Shown piece by piece: positions 56,078 to 64,000 of a stretch of 64,000 nucleotides of DNA. The translations under genes and the position numbers were made by a program. Each line of letters opens with the position of its first letter. The first letter of the stretch is position 1. The stretch lies in assembly GCA_013400115.1 (NCBI GenBank), contig VXBP01007147.1, positions 163,752 to 227,751 of the forward strand, written 5' to 3'. The stretch is from Rhinopomastus cyanomelas (taxonomy: Eukaryota; Chordata; Aves; Bucerotiformes; Rhinopomastidae). A model generated the notes under the pieces. The model made no database searches. It was not told the origin of the DNA and saw only the letters and a list, made by a program, of their open reading frames with translations.

Positions 56078-56455
56078 AACCACAGAATCATAGAATGTGT
56101 TGGGTTGGAAGGGACCTCCAAAGGCCATATCATCCAAACCCCCTGTGCTGAGTAGGGACATCTTCAACTAGATCAGGTTGCTCAGAGTATTGTCCAGCCT
56201 GTCCTTGAATATCTCAAGGGATAAGGCTTCAACTGCCTCCCTGGGCACCTGTTCCAATGTTCAACCACCTTCCTGCTAATAACTTCTTCCTAACATATAA
56301 TTTAAATCTCCCCTTCTCTAATCATTGCTCCTCATACTATCACTACAGAACTTCATAAACAGTCCCTCTCCAGTCTTCCTGCATTCCCCTGGTACTGGAA
56401 GGTCCCTATCAGGTCCCTCTAGAGCCTTCTCTTCTCCAGGCTGAACAACTCCAGG
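56078..56455 (-). mobile_element. CR1, older subfamily, ~375 bp
   Basis: AACCACAGAATCATAGAATG to TCTTCTCCAGGCTGAACAAC. Confidence 0.9.
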
Positions 56456-57164
56456 ACACCAAACCCACACCATTGCCTTCTGCTCCGGCTTTGTGTTCCC
56501 TCCTGCTTTTCCAGGTAGCTGCTCTTGCTTGTGCCTGAGTAAATAGGAGGCACAAGTGTAAAAGGCTAAAATCTTTCATGCAGCTCTCAAGAGGTGAAGA
56601 GCTGATGTACAAACTGCTGTCGCCATGGATGAGAGACACCTTGAGAAAAATGAGCACAAAAAAGGAGAAAACCAATCCTTTGAAAAATGACCCCTGGCTT
56701 CAGAGGAGCATTCATCTCCCTCCAGACAAATGCACTGAGGTTAGAGAACAGTGGGGATGTTTAATGATTCAGTGGGGGAACTCTGCAAAGGCGGAAAGAG
56801 AAGTGATTGCCTCCCTGATGCTCATATTTATTGTTAGTGTCAGGTTTACTAGTATCAAGTCTTGGTGCATCAAGATTTCCTCCACACAGGGAAGATGACA
56901 GACACTGCAGGAACGACAAAAACAGATTTTAACTATAAGGAAGCAGGAGGGAACCCAACAATAGAAGCTAATTGCAGAAAACCAGCTTCATCATCATCAT
57001 CCTTCTGGATTTGTCGTTAGTGCCAAGGTCAATCTCCCAGCTAAATGGTCAATCTTCCAACTAAATGTCTCCACAAGTTGACTGGGGGACATTTGTGTCT
57101 TGCAGCAGCTCTTCAGGTTGTGACATCTATTGCTGCTTCTGTGTCTGTTGCTCTGGATAAGATT

Positions 57165-57933
57165 TGGAAGAAGATTTGGCCAGGCTGGAGGGTGGGGCTA
57201 AGAGGAAATGAATGAGTTTTAACAAAAGTAAATGTAGAGTCCTTCCCTTGGGAAGGAATAATGGAAGGCATCAATACAGGATGGGTAGTGCCCAGCTAGA
57301 GAGTTCCACTAGGGAGAGTGATCTTGGAATTTTTGTCAATAATAAACTAAAAATTGATCATCAGTGGGCCATGGTGGCCAAGAATGCCAAGAGGATGGTG
57401 GGATGGATCAAGAGGAGGGTGTCTAGCAGATCAAGGGAAGTTCTTCTACCCCTTGATTCTGCTTTACTGAGGCCGCACCTGGAATCCTGTGTCAGTGCAG
57501 AGCTACGAGGATGACTGGGGGTCTGGAACAACTGCCTTATGAAGAAAGAGTAAGAACGTTGGGACCTTGTAGTTTGGCCAAAAGAAGGCTCCAAGGGGAT
57601 TTAATCCCTGTCTATAAATCCTTGAGGGCTGAGTGCAAAAAGGAATCCTCTCTTTTCCATGGTGTTAAATGGGACATGGAACACAGGTTGTTTCACTTCA
57701 ATCGGTGGAAAAACATCTTTCCAGTCAAGGTTATGAAATCTTGGAAGGGGTTGCCCATGGAGGCTGTGGAGTCCCCTTCTCTGGAGATGTTTCAGCCCCA
57801 GCGGGATGCGGTTTTGTGGAGCTGATGGAGGCTTTTTAGGCGGGTCTGCTCTTCAGTAATTTGTATCCTACTTGAGCAGGAGGGTTGGACCCGATGACCT
57901 TTGAGGGCCCCTTCCAACCCTAATAAACTGTGA
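57165..57933 (+). mobile_element. CR1, ORF2 end plus 3' UTR, ~770 bp
   Basis: Keeps an open ORF2 tail (SFNKSKCRVLPLG) for about 100 codons. Ends CTTCCAACCCTAATAAACTG. A distinct subfamily from the abundant one. Confidence 0.92.
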
Positions 57934-59140
57934 ATTGTGTAAAAACAACCTGTTCCCATTGCTTGCTTGAAATGGATTGTTTTCTGGCCCGGACATCCAC
58001 AACTGCTGATGATAGCGCCCAGGACAATCCTCTCTTGCTTTTCAAGCCACCAGGAAAAGATACCTTCCTGAAAAGCCTCTGCCCAGTGGAGCAGCCCATT
58101 TCCCATAGGCTAAATGAACAGCACATCCTAACCATCTCCTAATGAGACAGATACGGGTGAGTGCTTCGAAATTGGGATAAGAATAGAAACAAGTGGCAGG
58201 GGCTAAAATCACATTTTCTGCAGCACATTTAATGTCACAGGCACCAAAATGAATTTCTCTAAGTGGGGTCATATCCATCCCCTCTTGCCTCAACAGCAGT
58301 GTTTCTGAGGAGGGTACAGCAACCAAGGCCTCTGATCCGGTGGGAATAGAATGAAAATTCATGAAACGTTAGCATCTCAAGTGATGATACTTTTTTCCTT
58401 CACACATTTTCTCTCTTGATTGGCATTAGCATGAAGCCCGCTACAAGCCAAAAGCAGCACACAGAGTTAAGTTCATTAGAGATAACGAGTCATTCCCAGT
58501 AATGACTAAATGGCATTCCCCAGTATCTTACTTTTAAAAAGAAGGAAATGAAGAGTTGTAGTTGTAATTACCGCGTCAGGTTCCACGTGCGAGGCGGCAT
58601 TCATGAATAGCGAACAAGGCCTTAGCTATGCGCCAGCTCATGCTCCTAACGCAGCAATAACATTAGTTGTTACCACTGAAGCTGTTTGTTAAAGCTGAAA
58701 GGGGATAAATCATTAGTGGGGATGTCATTTATTCATTAGACTTAAAATAGATATACATAGCCCCACTTGTCACTCAAGATGAGTCTCGTTGGCTTTTCTC
58801 ATCTTGGCTTATTGACATCACAGATGAAAAGAGCTTCCGTACTGCATTTGCATTGGAGCTGGAAGCCTTTACAATGCTTTATTGATGAACTAGTATTTTG
58901 AAAAATCAAGACTGCTGAGGATGAAGATTGTGGTGACAATTACATGGTGTTTTGTTGCCAAGCTAACAATTTGCATGGGATTGATGATAGCTTGACATTA
59001 AGCAAATAAAGTCTTATTATTGTAATTTAGGAGAGGAGTTGGTAGAAAACATTGCCTTGGACCGATTTCAGCAGTGAAGAAATTTAACTGCTTGCATCCC
59101 GTTCATCAGGGGGAACTGCACAATGCAAATAAAGAACTGC
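57934..59140. other. Repeat-free block, candidate conserved noncoding element
   Basis: A 1.2-kb stretch without CR1, the longest in the intergenic part. It is AT-rich with many TAAT/ATTA cores and two perfect octamers ATTTGCAT (58846-58853 and 58969-58976). No open frame of note after 58400. Conservation is not testable from one sequence. Confidence 0.4.
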
Positions 59141-59184
59141 TGTAGAATCATAGAATCACCAAGGTTGCAAAAGATCTTCAGAAT
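59141..59184 (-). mobile_element. CR1 outer element, tail part
   Basis: TGTAGAATCATAGAATCACC to CTTCAGAATC. Collinear with 59728-59857 on the far side of an inserted CR1. Confidence 0.85.
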
Positions 59185-59727
59185 CTTGTGAGACCCCATC
59201 TGAAACACTGAGTCCAGTTCTGGAGTTCCCAAAATCAGAAGGACACAGAGCTCCTGCAAGGTGTCCAGAGGGGAGCAACTACAATGATCAGTGGGCTGGA
59301 GCACCTCCCCTATGAGTGAGGACAGACTGAGCAAGTTGGGGTTGTTCAGCCTAGAGAAGAGGAGGTTCCCAGGTGACCTTTGAGCAGCTTTCCAATCTCT
59401 GAAGTGAGGTACAAGAAAGATGGGGAAGGGCTTTTGAGAGGAGTGGTAATGACAGGACAAGGGGAAAAGGTTCCAGACTTGAAGAGGGGAGATTGACATT
59501 GGACATGAGGAATGAATTCTTTGCTGTGAGGGTGCTGAGATGCTGGAACAGGTTGCCCAAGGTAGTTTGGCTGTCCCATCCATCCGTGGCAGTGTTGAAG
59601 GCCAGATTGTGTGGGGCCCTGAGCAACCTAGTGATCTAGAGAAGGTGTCTCTGCCTGTGCAGGGGTGTTGGAACTGGATGATCTTTAAGGTCCCTTCCAA
59701 CTCCAGCCATTCTATGATTGTGTGATC
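59185..59727 (+). mobile_element. CR1 nested in antisense CR1, ~540 bp
   Basis: TTGTGAGACCCCATCTGAAA to CATTCTATGATTGTGTGATC. Confidence 0.92.
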
Positions 59728-59857
59728 ATCAAGCCCAGCTGTCCACCCTACAATCCCCAAGCACTAAATCATCTCCTGAAACACCTTGTCTGCCCATTTG
59801 TTGAACCCCTTCAGGGATGGTAACTTCACCCCCTCCCTGGGCAGCCCATTCCAATAT
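59728..59857 (-). mobile_element. CR1 outer element, inner part
   Basis: ATCAAGCCCAGCTGTCCACC to GGGCAGCCCATTCCAATA. Confidence 0.88.
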
Positions 59858-60187
59858 ACTGTACAAGCCAAGGCTTGTGAGCAGGATCATCCAGGTGATG
59901 AATTCTTCAGGATATTATTTCTCCATCTGGAGAAACTCATGCATTCCCACACCTAGAGACCTTGCAAGACCAGTCATGAGGGTACTTGGTAGTTGACAAA
60001 GAGATGTTTTGTATTTATGTTAACCTATTCTTTATCCTCACTAGAAAACATCTAATGGTGTTAATTGTGCTGAACAGATTTTTACTGAAAAGAACATCTG
60101 GCACAACAGCAGAGAGACAGGCAAGAGGTTGTTGCTGACTCACATCAGGTGTCAGAGACAGCTCTGAGGCATTTAAGATAGGTCTGA

Positions 60188-60568
60188 AATAGAATTATAG
60201 AATCATAGAATAATCAGGGATCTGAAGGGACCTCAAAAGATTACCTAGTTCAATCCTCCTGTCACAGCAGAATCACCTACACCACGATGCACAGAAACAT
60301 ATCCAGGCGGGTTTTAAACATCTCCAGAGAAGAAGACTCCACAAACCTCCTGGGCAGCCTGTTCCAATGCACCGTTACCCTCACTGTGAAGAAATTCCTT
60401 CTGATATTTATATGGAACCTCCTATGTTCCAGCTTGCACCCATTGCCTCTTGTCCTATCACCAGAGGACATTGAGAATAGCCTGACTCCATCCTCCTGAC
60501 ACCCACCCCTCACATATTTATAGACATTATTGAGGTCACTCTTCAGTCTCCTCTTCTCCAAGCTAAAT
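60188..60568 (-). mobile_element. CR1, ~380 bp
   Basis: ATAGAATTATAGAATCATAG to TCTCCTCTTCTCCAAGCTAA. Confidence 0.94.
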
Positions 60569-60702
60569 ACTACGTATGCCTGTCCCTCTATCTACTGGTA
60601 GGAAAACTGGTAGTTGTATTCCACACACAAAATATTGTGTGGCAAAGCAGGATAAAACCTGGGAATTTTGCACCTGAAAAAGTTGTCCCAAGGGAGGCTG
60701 GC

Positions 60703-60897
60703 TGGCCACAAGGAAAAGGAAAGGGCCCTCAGGCCTTGGAACAGGTTGCCCGGGTTGGGGTTGAATAGCCATCCCTGGCTGTGTTTCACAGTCGTGGAGA
60801 TCTGGAGCTCAGTGACAGGGTTTAGTGGTGGGATGAGACAGCTGAGTTCATGGTTGGACTCAATGACTTTGAAGGTCCTTTCCAACCTGAGTGATTC
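60703..60897 (+). mobile_element. CR1, 3' end, ~195 bp
   Basis: GGCCACAAGGAAAAGGAAAG to CCAACCTGAGTGATTCAA. Close relative of 13695-13890. Confidence 0.9.
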
Positions 60898-61220
60898 AAC
60901 AGAAAAGCAATGGAAAACTCACCCTGACCACCAGATGCTGGTAGCAGGAGCGTTTGCCTCTTGGGAAATCCACTTGGCTGCTTGTGAGGAACAAAGTTCT
61001 GGTGCTGCTGTGAGGGTGAGAAGAATAGACTATTACTACATGAAGTAACCGGCAACCCCTTCTAATTCCTCTACACTTTAATTTAGTACAACAGAGCATC
61101 ACCGCTTGCTGAATTTTTTCCCTATTTTTTAACCCTAGGGTGCAAGTGGAAATGCTGTTTTAAAGACAGAACGGCAATTAGGGGTTTTGTGAGCTGGTTA
61201 TTTGCCAGAGGAGAAGCTGC

Positions 61221-61303
61221 CTTGGGACAGTTGTGTTAATGGTTGGACTTAATGAGCTTGAAGGTCTTTTCAAACCTAACAGTTCTGTGATTCTATGATT
61301 CTC
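61221..61303 (+). mobile_element. CR1 tail fragment
   Basis: CCTTGGGACAGTTGTGTTAA to CTGTGATTCTATGATTCT. Confidence 0.88.
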
Positions 61304-61504
61304 TTACACCTGCAGCTCTTTCACCAATGAGGAATTTATGGTTTACACTTGCCCTTTCTCAGGAGGTGCACTTTGAGGTTAGGTTAGGTGCCACAACCTC
61401 TTGGCTTTTTGTCACATATTCTTGATAGTGACATTGGCAGTCTCACTGAGGGCTAATCTTTTCCTTCTCCTAGCTGGATGAGTGCAGGCGAAAATCAGGA
61501 GAAT

Positions 61505-61578
61505 CTCATAGAATCATAGAATCCCAGAATGGTTTTGACTGGAAGGGACATTAAAGATCATCCAGTTCCTCTGCAGTT
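61505..61578 (-). mobile_element. CR1 tail fragment
   Basis: CTCATAGAATCATAGAATCC to ATCATCCAGTTCCTCTGC. Confidence 0.88.
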
Positions 61579-61701
61579 TCTCTGCTGTTAATGACCCAAA
61601 TATTGAGCAGTTAAGTGACTATAGTGTATTCAATTTGCTTGTCAATTAGGTCAATATTTGTGCCAAAAGAGCAAAATACAGAGAGTGTTCCCAGATGCTT
61701 C

Positions 61702-62040
61702 ACACAATCACAGAACAGATTAGGTTGGAAGGGACCTCCGAGCTCACCCAGTGTCAACCCCCTGCCATAGGCAGCAACACCTCTCAGCAGAACAGGTTGC
61801 TCAGATTCTCATCCAACCTAGCTTTGAACACTCCAGGGCTGGAGTAGACACAACTTCCCTGAGCAACCAGTTCCAAGGCCTCAGCACCCTCACTGTGGAG
61901 AATTTCCTCCTCATATCTAATCTAAATTTACTCTCTTATAGCTTAAAGTAATTTCCCCTTGTCCTATTCCTAGAAACTCTTGAAAAAAGCCCTTCCCTAG
62001 CTATCTTTAGGCCCTTTCAACAACACCTTTATCAAGGTTA
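61702..62040 (-). mobile_element. CR1, ~340 bp
   Basis: CACAATCACAGAACAGATTA to CAACAACACCTTTATCAAGG. Confidence 0.88.
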
Positions 62041-62423
62041 GGTTTGAATTACACCTCTCAGTGGCACTCCCCAGCTTTACTAATAAGAAAAGTCGGACAT
62101 CTGGTGTCCTGTCAGCTGCCCAGGAACATAAAATCCCTACACATGGAGAGAGGGAAATGTGTTGCTTCTTATAATGCTGATTAGCAGTGTGACATCTTCC
62201 CAGAGACTGCCAGACCTATGAGAACATCACACTCTGAGATAAACCACTCACTCCTATGTGGCCCAGTACCACTTGGAGACTTGCTTGCGGACAGACCTCA
62301 TGAGATGAAATAAATTAGCTGACGATTAATACCCTGAGAATATAATTCATTGCTGACTAAATCAATGGATTTTTTTTTTTAAGATATATTTCTCAAAGAG
62401 GTATCTGCCCTCTCAATCCTTTA

Positions 62424-62523
62424 TGATAAAAGGCTGGTTCTCTTGAGCTTAGAAAAAAGAAGACTGAGGGGTGACCCCATTAAAGTTGATAAATATGGAA
62501 AGGGTGCGTGTTCTGTGATTCTG
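62424..62523 (+). mobile_element. CR1 with ~390-bp internal deletion
   Basis: GAAGACTGAGGGGTGACCCC runs to GGAAAGGGTGCGTG and then jumps straight to the tail TTCTGTGATTCTGC; the part between is missing. Confidence 0.8.
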
Positions 62524-63106
62524 CAATCCCCACATTGTGTATGAAAGCAATGAAATCTCCTGAATTTTCCTTCTCATTGTCCTTGTTGTGGCTTTACTTG
62601 TTGAGTCTCTCTTTACGGAATTTCTGTGCTCTCTAAGGACCACTGCTTGTGCTTTATCAGTGAAAACTCTCAGGTACCACTACATGAGTCAAACACAGTA
62701 CATTTTGCAGTATTGCAGTGACACGTCTGAACACCAGCAATGAAGTTTTGTGGCTGATAAAGCAGATGGTTCTGCCACTGCTGAGAAACTGACCCCACAA
62801 AGTGAGAGATCCATAGCCAGTCCCCAAAAGCAATTTCTTAAGGTTTTTGATGTGATCAGGGTGTTCCTTTGGCCCAGGAACCTTGGACAAGGAAAGAACG
62901 ATCCGATCATAGGCCCAGATGGGATGCACACTGGCGTACTAAGGGAGATGGTGGAAGTCATTGCTAGGCCACTCTCCATCATCTTTGCTAAGTTATGGGG
63001 ATCAGGAGAGGGGCCTAGAGACTGGAGGATAGCAAATTTCACTCCAATCCTCAAAAAGGGAAAGAAGGAGGACCAAGGTAACTATAGACCAGACAGCCTC
63101 ACCTCC

Positions 63107-63189
63107 ACACCCATTGCTCCTTGTCCTATCTCAGGGAGCAAGTGAAAAGAGCCTGTCCCCCCCTCCTGCCAGCCTTCAGATGATCCTAT
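63107..63189 (-). mobile_element. CR1 3' UTR fragment inside ORF2 relic
   Basis: ACACCCATTGCTCCTTGTCC to CCAGCCTTCAGATGATCC matches the antisense of the CR1 3' UTR and interrupts NYRPDSLTS/SGKVMEQ. Confidence 0.75.
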
Positions 63190-63556
63190 GATCTCAGGAA
63201 AAGTGATGGAACAATTTGTCCTAGACACAGTCTCCAGGCACAGCAAGGAAAAGAGAGTCATTAGGGATAGTCATCATGGCTTCACCAAAGAGAAGTCATG
63301 TTTGACCAGCCTGAGAGCCTTTTATGAGATTATAACCAAGTGGATAGATGATGGCAGAGCAGTGGATGTGGTCTAACTTGACTTCACTAAAGCATTTGAC
63401 ACAGGCTCCCACAGCATCATTGCAGCTAAACTGAGGCTGCAAGTGGGTTGGATGATCAGGTAGTGAGGTGGATTGTGAACTGGCTCCAGGATAGTAGGCA
63501 GAGAGTAGTGGTCAATGGCACAGAGTGTAGTTGGAGGCCTGTATCTAGTAGAGTCC

Positions 63557-63557
63557 N
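63557..63557. other. Single N: unresolved base / assembly seam
   Basis: The only ambiguous base in the window. The 33 bases before it (63524-63556) are repeated perfectly after it (63558-63590), typical of two contig ends abutted without merging their overlap. Confidence 0.85.
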
Positions 63558-63741
63558 AGTGTAGTTGGAGGCCTGTATCTAGTAGAGTCCCCCTGGGGTT
63601 GGTGCTGGGACCAGTCCTGTTCAATTTACTAATTGATGACTGGGATGAGGGAGTAGGGTGCACTGTCACCAAATCTGGTGATGACACAAAGCTGGGTGGT
63701 GTCACCAACACCCCAGCAGACTGTGCTGCCATTCAGTGAGA

Positions 63742-64000
63742 CCTCAGTCACCCTTTCTGCAAGCTAAAGAGACCCAGCTCCCTCAGCCTGTCCTCGTAAG
63801 GGAGGTGTTATATTCCCTTCATCACCTTCGTTGCTCTGTACTGGACTCTTTCCAGCAGTTCTGTGTCCCTCTTGAACTGAGAGGCCCATCACTGGACATA
63901 ATACTCCAGATATGGTATCACCAGAGCAGAGTAGAGGGGCAGAAGAACCTCTATCGATTTGCTAGCCACCCTCCTTCTGATCCACCCCACGATGCTGTTG
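63742..64000 (-). mobile_element. CR1 3' UTR, antisense, runs off window
   Basis: CTCAGTCACCCTTTCTGCAA to GATCCACCCCACGATGCTGT. It is joined head-on to the sense ORF2 relic. Confidence 0.93.

Larger units (their letters stand above)
62750..63741 (+). pseudogene. CR1 ORF2 (reverse transcriptase) relic
   Basis: The RT domain is recognisable in order. First GPDGMHTGVLREMVEV and LKKGKKEDQGNYRP at 62900-63100. Then GKVMEQF, HHGFTKEKSCLTSL, LDFTKAFD, LVLGPVLFNL and DDTKLGG. It is inactive: a stop sits just before LDFTKAFD, frames shift several times, an 83-bp antisense CR1 piece interrupts it (63107-63189), and the FADD catalytic box reads SGDD. A single N and a 33-bp duplication lie within it (63524-63590). 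Right of 63741 the element switches to antisense 3' UTR sequence. Confidence 0.92.
50101..64000. other. Intergenic region, second half
   Basis: Unique stretches: 50263-51344, 51609-52102, 52311-52827, 53564-54129, 54208-54643, 55429-56077, 56456-57164, 57934-59140, 59858-60187, 60898-61220, 62041-62423 and 62524-62749. No gene is recognised. A 106-codon open frame at 56578-56898 is not CR1 but shows no domain. 57934-59140 is the longest repeat-free block here and is listed separately. Confidence 0.7.

Noticed and set aside
56578..56898. 106-codon frame in unique intergenic DNA
   Set aside because: No recognisable domain, no promoter or splice context; within chance expectation.
59068..59760. 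230-codon open frame on the - strand, the longest in the window
   Set aside because: It is the antisense of a sense CR1 copy (59185-59727) plus flank. CR1 3' UTRs have few stops in antisense, so such frames are common.
1..64000. An intact, active CR1
   Set aside because: All copies are 5'-truncated. No ORF1 or endonuclease domain is present, and every RT fragment carries stops or shifts.
1..64000. Endogenous retrovirus or CRISPR array
   Set aside because: No gag/pol/env reading, no paired LTRs, and no regularly spaced short repeats with unique spacers. The tandem repeats seen have no spacers.

Overview
This window is bird nuclear DNA. It carries the 3' part of one protein-coding gene on the + strand, PTPRM (receptor-type protein tyrosine phosphatase mu), and about 27 kb of downstream sequence in which I see no gene. 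Ten coding exons (7851-36203) with GT-AG borders and consistent phases encode the last 447 residues. They cover the catalytic part of phosphatase domain D1 (WPD loop in exon 14048-14202, HCSAGAGRTGC loop across 14202/14681), the D1-D2 linker, all of D2, and the C-terminus EYLNSG. The extracellular MAM/Ig/fibronectin part, the membrane segment and the start of D1 lie upstream. The 3' UTR runs to about 37.1 kb.

The rest is dominated by 5'-truncated CR1 (chicken repeat 1) LINE copies. By my own hand count there are about 80 pieces making up roughly 40% of the window. A + copy ends with a tail such as CCAATCCCTAATGTTCTG followed by ATTCTRTG units; a - copy starts with the complement. Several subfamilies are present, from near-consensus copies to strongly eroded ones, plus one much older L3-like relic (27990-28160). 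Bird genomes usually have far less CR1, so a lineage with a CR1 expansion, such as woodpeckers and relatives (Piciformes), is a plausible host. That is inference.

Layout: 1-7850 is a partial upstream intron. 7851-16972 holds the D1 exons and the first D2 exon. 16973-36149 holds the remaining D2 exons, with two minisatellites (17816-18092, 30-bp unit; 23040-23402, 28-bp unit), a pentanucleotide array (24378-24502) and a composite tRNA/5S-rRNA/CR1 SINE (25085-25405, - strand). 36150-37110 is the last exon and 3' UTR. 37111-64000 is intergenic, ending in a rearranged CR1 ORF2 that contains a single N flanked by a perfect 33-bp repeat, a probable assembly seam.

The items most worth checking are the tRNA-5S-5S-CR1-tail SINE; a 19-bp perfect duplication of a PTPRM exon end plus splice donor flanking a short CR1-derived insert; an 8-kb-spaced duplication linking a PTPRM intron to the sequence just past the gene's 3' end; a sense-strand excess of CR1 inside the gene but not downstream; and two repeat-free blocks that look like candidate conserved noncoding DNA.
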